Assembly (NCBI RefSeq): GCF_001436225.1
Contig: NZ_AYYO01000056.1
Span: forward strand, 161,340 to 225,339
Source: Lacticaseibacillus sharpeae JCM 1186 = DSM 20505
GTDB taxonomy: Bacteria; Bacillota; Bacilli; Lactobacillales; Lactobacillaceae
Direction: 5' to 3'
DNA length: 64,000 nt
Shown here in pieces: positions 1 through 8,479 of the stretch (the first letter of the stretch is position 1; each line of letters begins with the position of its first letter). The notes beneath the pieces are model-generated. The model did not search any database. It saw nothing but the letters and a program-made list of their open reading frames with translations, and had not been told where the DNA came from. The position numbers and the translations under genes are program-made.

Positions 1-1175
1 CAGCCCTGCATCATCAGCATCCCCAGGTGCTTGTGGGCGTACTGGACGAGCATGGCCACGTTCCTGGATGAGAGCTTGTTTAGCAGCTCGGTGGGCAGCA
101 CTTCGCTGACAAGGGCGGTCAGTTGCGCCGATTCCGGCGCGTAGTTCTCGAGCTTGATGAACCCGCCGTCAAAGAACGGGACGACGCCAAAAATATTCAT
201 GAATACCGCAATGGACGCAATGCGGAAGTAGATGCGGGCAATCTTGGGTTCAATGGCATCACCGCGTTTGATTGGCCGCAGCATTTTGGGCATTTTCGGG
301 GCACCGATGCCGACTTGTTGCATGAACTTCTTGTGGCCGGCGGCGGAGAGGTATTGCACCTGGTACGGCATGTAGCACACCAGATAATCTAGCTGCTTGA
401 TTGCGTGGTGCAGCTGGCTGACGGTGCCGCTCCACAGTCCGGTTGACTGGACGGCTTGCGAAATTGGGTCCAGTTCCGCGTGCGGGTGCACCAGCGCGTG
501 TTCACGGCCGATTTGGTCCTGATTGTTGAGCACGTTGGGCAGGTTGCGCAGCCGCACAATCCAGATACTGATGATAATCCGCCGGTCGGCCTGGACGGCA
601 TGGTCTTGTTGCAACAAATCGCTCTTTTCATAGAAGGAAGCAATTTGCTCCAGAACCGTTAACTCCGCGGGGGTCATCTTTTGCGGGATACTGATTTCGG
701 TTGTTTTAAAGAATGAGTACTGAATGCTTTCTGTGACCGGCTCGGAGACAGACAGGGTGAGCTTGCCGCCGTCGAACCAAATATTATGCCGCTCCAGTTC
801 GCTGATATAGGGGGCGATGCGGCGCTTCAGGGTGATGACGCTAATGTGCTGGGCCTTAGCGAAATCCGCCATCGAGGGCACGTCGTGGGTAAAGCCTTGG
901 TCAATCAGCTGCCCAGTGACACTCGAACTATAGAGGAAACGCCGGTAGTCATTGATGGTCAGGGGCGTCAGTTCATCCAGCTCGCGTTTGGTGGCATCCG
1001 GGCATAACGATTTAACGTCCGTGCGCAGCTCTTTGTACAGACGCAAGGCCGTGGAGTAGGGAATGCGGCGTTCCAGCGCGTATTCACGCGCAGACGTAGG
1101 CATTTCGCGGAGAAAGACAAACAAGTCGAGTTTGCGCCGATCATTGTCGGTCAATAATGTGTCAGCAATACGCAT
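1..1175 (-). CDS. Mga-type helix-turn-helix transcriptional regulator (C-terminus outside window)
   Basis: Reading the minus strand, an ATG at 1175-1173 follows a clear AAGGAGG (1183-1189) and the frame stays open for 391 codons to the window edge, so the stop is missing. The N-terminal part shows two helix-turn-helix-like segments, RRIPYSTALRLYKEL near residue 40 and DFAKAQHISVITLKRRI near residue 105, the arrangement of the Mga/AtxA-like regulator family; the remainder is a divergent all-alpha sequence. It is divergent from the peptide transporter gene across a 455-base region with repeated sequence boxes, so it may control that gene, itself, or both. The family assignment is by motif pattern only; the controlled genes are an inference. 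Confidence 0.75.
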   Translation of the reverse strand, partial: MRIADTLLTDNDRRKLDLFVFLREMPTSAREYALERRIPYSTALRLYKELRTDVKSLCPDATKRELDELTPLTINDYRRFLYSSSVTGQLIDQGFTHDVPSMADFAKAQHISVITLKRRIAPYISELERHNIWFDGGKLTLSVSEPVTESIQYSFFKTTEISIPQKMTPAELTVLEQIASFYEKSDLLQQDHAVQADRRIIISIWIVRLRNLPNVLNNQDQIGREHALVHPHAELDPISQAVQSTGLWSGTVSQLHHAIKQLDYLVCYMPYQVQYLSAAGHKKFMQQVGIGAPKMPKMLRPIKRGDAIEPKIARIYFRIASIAVFMNIFGVVPFFDGGFIKLENYAPESAQLTALVSEVLPTELLNKLSSRNVAMLVQYAHKHLGMLMMQG

Positions 1176-1630
1176 GCTTTTGCCTCCTTGCCGTTGTCCT
1201 CATAATACGGGGTTCGGCCAACTACCTAATTTATAAATAATTTTAGCGTGCAAATCAAGCTTTAAACGACGCTTGTTCGGCGCTTGTGAACAAATAAATT
1301 CCGGATATGCATATTATGACACAGTGTCGTATAAATAGTAAGCGCAACCACACCTGAACTGGCGGAATTTATAGATTTTTTACTACAAAACACGCGTGTT
1401 TGTGTCACTTGAACGAATTTGTGTAAATGAGATAAATTTCAGTATTACGCCACACTTACGCAATTTAAATGCAAAACTCAGGTCAGAAAACCCCAAAACC
1501 GCGCTAATCAAAATGCCGAATTGTGACACAATGTCTCATTTTGATTTGTGTCACGGCCATTTTAAGATTAAAATATGTTCTTATTACGAAACAATTTATA
1601 AATTTACGCTTTTCGAAAGGAAGTTTCTCC
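1176..1630. promoter_or_regulatory. Divergent intergenic region with repeated GTGTCAC/GACAC boxes
   Basis: This AT-rich 455-base region lies between the Mga-type regulator and dtpT. Four related boxes are visible: the palindrome GACACAGTGTC (1318-1328), GTGTCAC (1402-1408), GACACAATGTC (1525-1535) and GTGTCAC (1548-1554). Their spacing over about 240 bases and the divergent gene order suggest operator sites, with the regulator as the natural candidate. No riboswitch or terminator was recognised. The boxes are seen directly; the protein that binds them is inferred. Confidence 0.5.
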
Positions 1631-3097
1631 GTGAATAAAGATTCCGACCACGCATTCTTTGGTCAACCCCGTGGGCTAGCAACGCTGGCGTTCACCGAAT
1701 TCTGGGAACGATTCAGTTACTACGGGATGAAGGCCATCCTGCTTTACTACATGTACTTCGCTGTGACCAAGGGCGGTTTGGGCATGGACAAGGCGACCGC
1801 CATGTCTGTGACTGCCATCTACGGTTCACTGGTTTACCTCAGCTCAATCCTCGGTGGGTTCGCCGCTGACCGACTCTGGGGTGGCCACAAGACCGTGTTC
1901 ATTGGTGGGATTTTCATCATGTTCGGCCACATTTTCCTCGCGCTGCCATTCGGCGAAATGGCGCTGTTCGCTTCAATCGCACTGATTGTTATCGGGACCG
2001 GGCTGCTTAAGCCCAACATTTCCGAAATGGTCGGGGGCCTCTACAGCGAAGAAGACACGCGGCGGGACAGTGGGTTCTCCATGCTGGTCATGGGGATTAA
2101 CCTCGGGAGCTTCATCGCACCGCTGATCGTTGGCTGGCTCGGACAGAAGGTTAACTTCCACCTTGGGTTCTCCCTCGCTGCCATCGGGATGGCTATCGGG
2201 CTCTTCTTTTTCGTCGTTGACGGGAACAAGTACCTGAACAAGGACGACTTTGCTGCGCCGGATCCACTGCAGGCTGACGAAGTGAAGGCCCTGGTTATCA
2301 AGGTCGTTGCGGCAATCGTCGTCGTCGCTGCCATCTTCGGCATCATGGGCGTTACCGGCAACTTCAACCTGACCAACGTCATCAACTTCATCACTCTGAT
2401 TGCCATCATCGTGCCAATCGCGTACTTCGTGATGTTCCTGACCAGTAAGAAGGTCACCAAGGTTGAACGCAGCCGTGTTTGGGCCTACATTCCACTGTTC
2501 ATCGCGGCCGTAATCTTCTGGGCGATTGAAGAACAAGGTTCCGTTGTGCTGGCGATGTTCGCGCAGACGCAGACGAACCTGAACTTCCTTGGCTTCACCA
2601 TTCCGGCTAGTTGGTTCCAGAGTTTGAACCCACTGTTCATCGTGCTCTACACGCCATTCTTCGCTTGGCTCTGGATGCACCTGGGCAAGAAGCAGCCAAG
2701 CAGCCCGAAGAAATTCACGCTTGGCCTCGTCTTCGCCGGTCTCAGCTTCATCGTTATGATGTTGCCAGTCGGCATGCACGGCACGCACAGCCTGGTGTCA
2801 CCACTGTGGCTGGTGCTCTCATGGGCCATCGTTGAAATTGCGGAATTGCTGATCTCTCCAGTCGGCCTCTCCGTGACAACGAAGCTCGCACCACGCGCAT
2901 TCCGTTCCCAGATGATGAGTATGTGGTTCCTCGCTGACGCCGCTGCTCAGGCAATTAATGCGCAGGTCGTTAAACTCTACACGCCTGCCAACGAATTCTG
3001 GTTCTTCGGCCTGGTTGGGGGCGCAACCGTCCTCCTCGCCGTTGTCCTCCTGTTCGTCACCCCACGGATTGAAAAGCTTATGGCTGGGGTTAACTAA
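1631..3097 (+). CDS. dtpT: Di-/tripeptide:proton symporter of the POT family
   Basis: A 488-residue polytopic membrane protein that imports di- and tripeptides with protons. The signature FTEFWERFSYYGMKAILLYY lies near residue 25 and contains the POT-family ExxER-type motif and FYxGM-like segment; about a dozen or more hydrophobic helices follow. The frame is open further upstream, but the GTG at 1631 is chosen because AAAGGAAG (1616-1623) sits seven bases before it and the protein then begins in the usual way (MNKDSDHAFFGQPRGL). It is followed by a strong terminator and so is probably monocistronic. Lactic acid bacteria rely on such carriers for amino acid supply from peptides. Confidence 0.93.
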   Translation: MNKDSDHAFFGQPRGLATLAFTEFWERFSYYGMKAILLYYMYFAVTKGGLGMDKATAMSVTAIYGSLVYLSSILGGFAADRLWGGHKTVFIGGIFIMFGHIFLALPFGEMALFASIALIVIGTGLLKPNISEMVGGLYSEEDTRRDSGFSMLVMGINLGSFIAPLIVGWLGQKVNFHLGFSLAAIGMAIGLFFFVVDGNKYLNKDDFAAPDPLQADEVKALVIKVVAAIVVVAAIFGIMGVTGNFNLTNVINFITLIAIIVPIAYFVMFLTSKKVTKVERSRVWAYIPLFIAAVIFWAIEEQGSVVLAMFAQTQTNLNFLGFTIPASWFQSLNPLFIVLYTPFFAWLWMHLGKKQPSSPKKFTLGLVFAGLSFIVMMLPVGMHGTHSLVSPLWLVLSWAIVEIAELLISPVGLSVTTKLAPRAFRSQMMSMWFLADAAAQAINAQVVKLYTPANEFWFFGLVGGATVLLAVVLLFVTPRIEKLMAGVN

Positions 3098-3117
3098 ATC
3101 GATTTACCGCTGACCGC

Positions 3118-3158
3118 AAACGCCCGGCACTCCTTTCTTGGAGCGTCCGGGCGTTTTT
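3118..3158 (+). terminator. Terminator after dtpT
   Basis: AAACGCCCGG (3118-3127) pairs with CCGGGCGTTT (3147-3156), with a further ACTCC/GGAG pairing inside, and is followed by a T run. Confidence 0.9.
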
Positions 3159-3201
3159 GGTCGTAGGCGTGGTACAATACGCGCAGGAAGGTGGTGCCGT
3201 G

Positions 3202-4023
3202 ATGCGGATTGCGGTTAGTTCCGATAACCATTTAGATATTAATCGCGTTGACGTGGATGCGGCGGCGCACGCCATGGCGGCTGAATTGCGCACCCGACAG
3301 ATTGATTATTACGTGAATACCGGCGACACGTTCAACGATATGCGCAAGACGCGGGCGTTTTATGCCCAGTTGCAAGAACTGGTCGGTCCGGCAACGCAGG
3401 TACGCTACTTGGCCGGCAACCACGACATGATTCGTGGGACGAATTATGCGGAACTGGAGGGGCTGGCCGACCCGCTATATCAGCACAATCGGGCGGAAAA
3501 CTTGCCGGGCACAGACTGGACGCTGGTGGGCAATAACGGCTGGTATGATTACTCGTTTGCACCAGCGGCTGCTGAGCTGACACCGGAAGCGCTGTGGCAC
3601 TGGAAGAAGGCCTACTGGATTGACGGCGTGATTGAACAGCCGCTGACTGATCCGGAGCGCATGGACGTGGTGCTGCAGCAGGTCGCAGCGGCGTTGCGGG
3701 CGGCTGCCGGGCGCCGGGTGCTCTTTGCCACACACTTTGTCCCGCGGGCGAAGTTCCTGAATCCGCGGATGCTGCACGATGACGTGGGCGCCAAGGCCGC
3801 CGCGATGCTGGGTAGTGCGCGGCTCGGGGTGCTATTACAGCAAAACACGGTTGCTTATGCGGCGTTTGGCCACCTGCACCACCGGGATGCGCCGCGCGTG
3901 CTGGATGGCACCGAGTATTTGCACACGCCCGTGGGCTACGGTACCGCACGCCGGCACGAGTGGAATTCAAGCGACTTCATGACCGAGTGGCGGGCCACGC
4001 TGCAGGTGGTAGATTTGCAATAG
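3202..4023 (+). CDS. Calcineurin-like metallophosphoesterase
   Basis: A 273-residue soluble phosphoesterase. The metal-binding motifs are visible in order: SSDNHLD near the N-terminus (D-x-H), NTGDTFND (GD), AGNHD (GNHD), FATHFVP and FGHLHHRD (GHxHx). The substrate is not deducible. ATG 3202 is chosen, with AGGAAGGTGG (3185-3194) upstream; GTG 3199 is equally spaced and possible. A TACAAT -10-like element lies at 3173-3178. It lies alone between the dtpT terminator and the tRNA-Tyr gene. Confidence 0.82.
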   Translation: MRIAVSSDNHLDINRVDVDAAAHAMAAELRTRQIDYYVNTGDTFNDMRKTRAFYAQLQELVGPATQVRYLAGNHDMIRGTNYAELEGLADPLYQHNRAENLPGTDWTLVGNNGWYDYSFAPAAAELTPEALWHWKKAYWIDGVIEQPLTDPERMDVVLQQVAAALRAAAGRRVLFATHFVPRAKFLNPRMLHDDVGAKAAAMLGSARLGVLLQQNTVAYAAFGHLHHRDAPRVLDGTEYLHTPVGYGTARRHEWNSSDFMTEWRATLQVVDLQ

Positions 4024-4095
4024 TGTGCTTTTTTGCCTGAAAGTACTTGCCTTTTGCGCGAATTTTCGATAAGATTATTTTCGTTCACAAGACAT

Positions 4096-4176
4096 GGAGG
4101 ATTAGCGAAGAGGCTAAACGCGACGGACTGTAAATCCGTTCCTTCGGGTTCCTAGGTTCGAATCCTAGATCCTCCA
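4096..4176 (+). tRNA. tRNA-Tyr (anticodon GTA)
   Basis: The acceptor stem GGAGGAT (4096-4102) pairs with ATCCTCC (4169-4175), followed by an A discriminator; CCA is not encoded. The anticodon stem-loop is ACGGA-CTGTAAA-TCCGT with GTA at 4130-4132, a long variable arm follows as expected for tyrosine tRNA, and the T arm carries GGTTCGAATCC. Confidence 0.95.
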
Positions 4177-4184
4177 TCAGACGG

Positions 4185-4217
4185 CACCGCAGATTGTTGA
4201 ATCTGTGGTGTTTTTTT
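4185..4217 (+). terminator. Terminator after tRNA-Tyr
   Basis: The hairpin CACCGCAGATT / AATCTGTGGTG is followed directly by seven T. Confidence 0.9.
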
Positions 4218-4627
4218 GTTCAACCTAATATAGAAGAAATGCTTGTATTTTGGCTTTCAAAAGCAGTGTGCACTCTATCAAACCCTTGCCAATAATTGCC
4301 GCCGACCTCGGTCTCCGCGCCCCCGCCCAGTTTGATCAGCGCCAAAACGCATGCTAATACGCAACCGCCAGTCGGATAACTCCCGTCTGGCGGTTTTTGT
4401 TTTGAATAAACTGCTTTTATGCTATACCAGTTTCGGCTTTTTTTGGATTGACATCAGTAATGTTATTGACTACGATTATTACAGTAATCTAGGCTTGAAC
4501 ACGGTTAACTGTTTTATAATGCCTAGCAAATCAAAGCATACCAATTTACTAAAATCCGGATATTACAATTAAAATTATGGCTGGAACCGCGTTGACGGCG
4601 TTCAGTCATTCAATGGAGGTAACCCCA
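4218..4627. other. Intergenic tract with a possible gene 3' remnant
   Basis: No complete gene is seen in these 410 bases. The stretch 4285-4353 is GC-rich and reads as an open frame ending IIAADLGLRAPAQFDQRQNAC-stop with codon usage like the core genome, immediately before an isolated terminator (4364-4402). This looks like the tail of a decayed gene, but there is no start and the match is too short to name. The part 4403-4600 is AT-rich and probably carries the proC promoter. Confidence 0.3.
4364..4402 (+). terminator. Isolated terminator-like hairpin
   Basis: CCGCCAG (4365-4371) pairs with CTGGCGG (4387-4393), followed by TTTTTGTTTT. No intact gene ends just upstream of it. Confidence 0.8.
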
Positions 4628-5425
4628 ATGCGTATCGGTTTTATCGGCGTCGGCAACATGGCGCGCGCCATTATTGATGGCCTGCTGGCAAACAAGACTG
4701 TTGCCGGCAGCGACCTGTACCTGCACAGTGGGCACATCGAACACTACGGTGACTACGCTCAGACCATTGGCGCGCACGTCATGAACGACAATGCGGCTGT
4801 GGTGGCGAACAGCGATATTGTGGTGCTGGCGGTTAAGCCCAAGATTTACGGGCGCGTGCTGGATGTGCTGCAGCCCGCATTTGCGGAGCACAAGGTTGTG
4901 CTGGCATCCATTGTCAGCGGCGTCAGTCTGGCTGAACTTAGTCAGCACGTGCCGGCCGGCCAGCCAATCGTGCGCTTGCTACCGAACCTGAACGTCAAGA
5001 TTGGTGCGGGGATGACCGCGTACGCCATTAACGACGCGGCTGAAGACGACGCACAGACAGTGCTCGGCTTGTTCGATGCTATCGGCAAGACGATGGAGCT
5101 GAACGAAGATGACTTCTCCACCTTCGTTGCGCTCGCCGGGTCCGCCCCCGCATTCGCGTACCTGTTCATCGATGCGATGGCCCGTGCCGGCGTGAAGCAC
5201 GGCATCAGCAAGGCCGATGCCGTCCGCATTGCCGCGCAGACGGTTGCCGGTAGTGCCGAGATGGTGCTGGCGGGCACCACTTCGCCGAGCGACCTCATCG
5301 ACCAGGTCTGCAGCCCGAACGGCTCCACGATTCGCGGCTACCTGACGATGGAGGACAAGGGCTTTAGCTCCAGCGTGGTTGCCGGGCTCGACGCCACGAT
5401 TGCGCGGGAGAACGGCGGCGATTAA
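4628..5425 (+). CDS. proC: Pyrroline-5-carboxylate reductase
   Basis: Catalyses the last step of proline synthesis, reducing pyrroline-5-carboxylate with NAD(P)H in the cytoplasm. The 265-residue protein begins MRIGFIGVGNMARAII, the Rossmann GxGxM nucleotide-binding motif, and near residue 160 carries the C-terminal family region with SAPAFAYLFIDAMA and, further on, VCSPNGSTIRGY (usually SPGGTT). ATG 4628 is used because GGAGG (4615-4619) precedes it. No proA or proB is in the window. The N in SPNGST is a mild deviation from the usual SPGGTT. Confidence 0.93.
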   Translation: MRIGFIGVGNMARAIIDGLLANKTVAGSDLYLHSGHIEHYGDYAQTIGAHVMNDNAAVVANSDIVVLAVKPKIYGRVLDVLQPAFAEHKVVLASIVSGVSLAELSQHVPAGQPIVRLLPNLNVKIGAGMTAYAINDAAEDDAQTVLGLFDAIGKTMELNEDDFSTFVALAGSAPAFAYLFIDAMARAGVKHGISKADAVRIAAQTVAGSAEMVLAGTTSPSDLIDQVCSPNGSTIRGYLTMEDKGFSSSVVAGLDATIARENGGD

Positions 5426-5473
5426 GCGTTCTGTGAATGGTTGCGGTCCCCAAAGTTATTTTTGTTGCGAAAA

Positions 5474-5510
5474 ATTGGTCTAAACCAATTGCTATTTGGT
5501 CTATACCGAT
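5474..5510. promoter_or_regulatory. Two NagR (dre-like) operators overlapping the nagA promoter
   Basis: Box 1, ATTGGTCTAAACCAAT (5474-5489), is nearly identical to the known dre site of the GntR regulator NagR/YvoA. Box 2, TTTGGTCTATACCGAT (5495-5510), is a second copy. A -35-like TTGCTA (5489-5494) and a -10 TACAAT (5512-5517) are separated by 17 bases, so box 2 fills the promoter spacer and a bound repressor would block polymerase. The nagR gene lies just downstream. Confidence 0.8.
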
Positions 5511-5578
5511 ATACAATAATTGTAAACCCGGAGATACCGGGACGACCGTATTGGACGCAAGATTAAGGAGTGGACATT

Positions 5579-6724
5579 TTGACCGTTACTGTATTGACGC
5601 ACGCTGTGATTTACACCGGTAAGGAAAAGATTGACGAAGGATACATCCGGTTCGACGACAAGATTCTTGCCGTTGGCCCCATGGCTGACTACCGTCCCCA
5701 GCCCGGCGAACAGATCAAGAACCTGCGCGGCTTGCTGGTAATTCCTGGCTTCATCGACGTGCACGCACACGGTGGTTACGGCTTCGACGCCATGGACGGC
5801 GATGCTGACCAGATTGACCAGATGGCAACCGCAATGATGGAACACGAAGGGGTGACCACCCTGTTCGCCACCACCATGACCCAGTCAGTTGCAAACATTG
5901 ACCAGGCAATGCGCGGGGTTGCTGCCGCCGCTGACCGCAACCCAATCATCAAGGGTGTGCACCTCGAAGGCCCATTCATCGCCCAGGACTTCAAGGGTGC
6001 TCAGCCTGAACAGTACATCCACGTGCCAGACGCTAACCTCGTTAAGCAGTGGAACGAGCTGTCCGGCGGCCGCGTTAAGCTGATCACGTACGCACCAGAA
6101 AAGCCAGGCGCACGTGAATTCGAAGATGCTTTGATTGAGATGGGCATCACGCCTTCCGCTGGTCACAGTAACGCAACGCGGGCCGACATGCTCGAAAGCA
6201 AGGCAACCCACGTGACCCACTTGTACAACGCTCAGCGCGAATTCAAGCACCGCGAACCTGGTGTTACCGGCCACGCAATGCTCGAGCCCCAGATTTACGC
6301 TGAACTCATCGCCGATGGTTTCCACATCGTACCTGACATGCTGAAGCTCGCCTTCCGCGTTAAGGGTGCTAAGCGGATTGACCTGGTCACCGACTCCATG
6401 CGCAGTAAGGGGATGCCAGAAGGCGAATCCGAACTGGGCGGCCAGAAGGTTTACGTTAAGGACAAGCAGGCGCGACTGGCTGACGGCACGCTCGCCGGTT
6501 CCGTGCTGATGTACAAGGACGCCTTCAAGAACGCGGTTAACTTCATGGGTGCCAGTGTTGCTGACGCCGTGCAGATGAGTGCCGTTAACCAGTCCGAGGA
6601 ATTCAACCTTGCTTCCAAGGGGACCCTCGAAGTTGGTAAGGATGCCGACATCAACATCATGGACCAGGAACTTGATTTGCAGGCGACCTACAGTTACGGT
6701 GCATTCCACGCAACTAAGGACTAA
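5579..6724 (+). CDS. nagA: N-acetylglucosamine-6-phosphate deacetylase
   Basis: Removes the acetyl group from N-acetylglucosamine-6-phosphate, giving glucosamine-6-phosphate for glycolysis or wall synthesis. The 381-residue amidohydrolase shows DVHAHGGYGFDAMD (metal-binding HxH region) near residue 60, KGVHLEGPFI (E ligand), SAGHSNAT (H), HLYNA (H) and VTDSMRSKGM (catalytic D). TTG 5579 is chosen because AAGGAG (5565-5570) has the correct eight-base spacing, whereas the upstream in-frame GTG 5570 overlaps it. It forms an operon with the regulator 60 bases downstream and has two NagR boxes in its promoter. Confidence 0.93.
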   Translation: MTVTVLTHAVIYTGKEKIDEGYIRFDDKILAVGPMADYRPQPGEQIKNLRGLLVIPGFIDVHAHGGYGFDAMDGDADQIDQMATAMMEHEGVTTLFATTMTQSVANIDQAMRGVAAAADRNPIIKGVHLEGPFIAQDFKGAQPEQYIHVPDANLVKQWNELSGGRVKLITYAPEKPGAREFEDALIEMGITPSAGHSNATRADMLESKATHVTHLYNAQREFKHREPGVTGHAMLEPQIYAELIADGFHIVPDMLKLAFRVKGAKRIDLVTDSMRSKGMPEGESELGGQKVYVKDKQARLADGTLAGSVLMYKDAFKNAVNFMGASVADAVQMSAVNQSEEFNLASKGTLEVGKDADINIMDQELDLQATYSYGAFHATKD

Positions 6725-6784
6725 CTGATACTGCACGCAGTCAGCACAACTATGACGACAATTGGTTTTTCGGGAGGCAAATAG

Positions 6785-7486
6785 ATGGAATCTCCAGTCT
6801 ATATTCAGATTCATAACCAGATTAAAAAAGACATTGAAGCTGGCAAATGGCACGTTGGCGATCGGATTCCCTCTGAACGCGAGCTTGCTGTTTCCTTCTC
6901 CGTTTCCCGAATGACGCTGCGCCAGGCTGTGCAAACACTGGTGGACGAAGGGATTCTTGAACGGCGCGTAGGTGCGGGGACGTACGTTGCGAGCCAGAAG
7001 GTGCAGGAAAAAATGTCCGGCGTCACCAGTTTTACTGACGTGATGCTGGCGCAGGGGAAGCACCCATCGAGCCGCACCATTAGCTACCACATCGCCAATC
7101 CGTCACTGTCCGAAATTGAAAAGCTCGGTCTGCGCGATTCTGAACAAGTCTTGCGCATGGAGCGGATTCGGTTCGGCGATAACGTGCCGATTTGTTTTGA
7201 AGTGGCGACCGTGCCGTACTCCTTGGTGAAGAACTTCAGCAAGGCCGAAGTCACCCGCAGTTTCTACCACACACTGGAGAAAAAGGGCGGGTTCGAAATC
7301 GGCGGCGCGCGGCAGATGGTTAGCGCGACGCTGGCCAGCGAACGGACGGCGGAATACCTGGACGTGAAGCGCGGGGATGCGATTCTCCGCCTGCGTCAAG
7401 TGTCCTACCTGAAGGATGGCTTGCCATTTGAATACGTGCGCACCCAGTACGTCGGGTCCCGGTTCGAGTTCTTCCTCGACCGTTAA
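6785..7486 (+). CDS. nagR: GntR/HutC-family repressor of amino-sugar genes
   Basis: A 233-residue repressor with an N-terminal winged helix (IPSERELAVSFSVSRMTLRQ near residue 25, then GAGTYVA in the wing) and a C-terminal UTRA ligand-binding domain (around residues 95-230, LRMERIRFGDNVPICFE). In relatives (YvoA/NagR) the ligand is glucosamine-6-phosphate or N-acetylglucosamine-6-phosphate. It lies 60 bases behind nagA after GGGAGG (6772-6777), and the matching operators are in front of nagA, so autoregulation of the operon is expected. A terminator follows. Confidence 0.9.
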   Translation: MESPVYIQIHNQIKKDIEAGKWHVGDRIPSERELAVSFSVSRMTLRQAVQTLVDEGILERRVGAGTYVASQKVQEKMSGVTSFTDVMLAQGKHPSSRTISYHIANPSLSEIEKLGLRDSEQVLRMERIRFGDNVPICFEVATVPYSLVKNFSKAEVTRSFYHTLEKKGGFEIGGARQMVSATLASERTAEYLDVKRGDAILRLRQVSYLKDGLPFEYVRTQYVGSRFEFFLDR

Positions 7487-7497
7487 GCAGCACAATG

Positions 7498-7537
7498 CAA
7501 TCCACATCTTGGCTCTGGCCGGGATGTGGATTTTTTG
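7498..7537 (+). terminator. Terminator after nagR
   Basis: TCCACATC (7501-7508) pairs with GATGTGGA (7523-7530), followed by six T. Confidence 0.9.
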
Positions 7538-7641
7538 GTTTAAGCCCGCCCAATATGACCGAACTGCCGGATTATGGTACAATACCGATAACTGGTTGGC
7601 CTGTCTTGCCACCCGGTAGATTATTCGCGGGTGCTGCCCGC

Positions 7642-8388
7642 ATGTATTGCGAGGAACTAACTATCGACACTGTCAAAGTATTGGGCGTGGATTTCGCCAA
7701 GCTTAATATGCAGCAAACAATCAAGCTGATTGCAGACCGCACCAGCAATGCCCAGGGGACTTTCATCGTCACCGCCAACCCCGAGATCGTCATGTACGCA
7801 CGGGACCACCCAGAATATTCCGGGTTGATTCAGCGGCATGCCGACCTCGTGACGGCGGACGGAATTGGCATCATCAAGGGCGCCAGCATGCTCGGCACGC
7901 CGCTACCAGAACGGGTAACGGGGTATGACCTCATGCTCGAGCTGCTCGCGGATGCGGATCGAACCGGCAAGCGGGTCTACCTGCTTGGCGCCAAGGCCGA
8001 CGTGAACCAGATGGCTGTTGCTCGGGTCGCTAAGGACTTCCCGCACCTGCAGATTGTGGGTGCGCGGGACGGATACTTCGACCTGGAGGATTTGGATGTG
8101 CGCCAGAGCATTATTGGCGCCCAGCCAGACATCGTGTTTGCCGCACTCGGCTTCCCGCGCCAGGAACAATTCCTGGCTGCACTCCAGCCGGCATTGCCCA
8201 CCGCGGTTTTGATGGGTGTCGGTGGTAGTTTTGACGTTCTTTCCGGCACGGCCAAGCGGGCCCCAGTCTGGATGCAAAATGCGCATCTAGAGTGGTTCTA
8301 CCGCCTGCTCAAACAGCCGAGTCGGATTGGGCGGATGATGGTTCTTCCAAAATTCTTGGTGGAAGTGAGAAAGTCGCAGCATAGATAA
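7642..8388 (+). CDS. tagA: WecG/TagA/CpsF-family glycosyltransferase (teichoic acid linkage unit)
   Basis: Likely N-acetylmannosaminyltransferase that adds ManNAc to undecaprenyl-PP-GlcNAc, an early step in wall teichoic acid linkage-unit synthesis on the cytoplasmic membrane face. Family features are visible: TANPEIVMYARD, LVTADGIGIIKGAS, PERVTGYDLMLELL, FAALGFPRQEQF and GVGGSFDVLSG, ending in WMQNAHLEWFYRLLKQPSR. The start is uncertain. ATG 7642 has no ribosome site, while a good GAGGAA (7651-7656) lies inside the frame six bases before an ATC (7663) where homologous proteins normally begin (x-D-T-V-K-V-L-G-V-D-F). TACAAT at about 7578 could be the promoter. Confidence 0.85.
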   Translation: MYCEELTIDTVKVLGVDFAKLNMQQTIKLIADRTSNAQGTFIVTANPEIVMYARDHPEYSGLIQRHADLVTADGIGIIKGASMLGTPLPERVTGYDLMLELLADADRTGKRVYLLGAKADVNQMAVARVAKDFPHLQIVGARDGYFDLEDLDVRQSIIGAQPDIVFAALGFPRQEQFLAALQPALPTAVLMGVGGSFDVLSGTAKRAPVWMQNAHLEWFYRLLKQPSRIGRMMVLPKFLVEVRKSQHR

Positions 8389-8479
8389 CGTGTAAACATA
8401 CGCATCCCGCCTTTTGTGGGTGCTCAACGTAGATTCACAGCATAGTGGCAATACGCCCAAGATTCTTTTGGAGGAAATT

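Noticed and set aside
2041..2788. Long minus-strand open frames inside dtpT
   Set aside because: They lie opposite a well-supported transporter, have no ribosome sites and show shadow-type composition.
5885..7090. 401-codon minus-strand frame over nagA and nagR
   Set aside because: Opposes two clear genes; an artefact of GC-rich codon bias.
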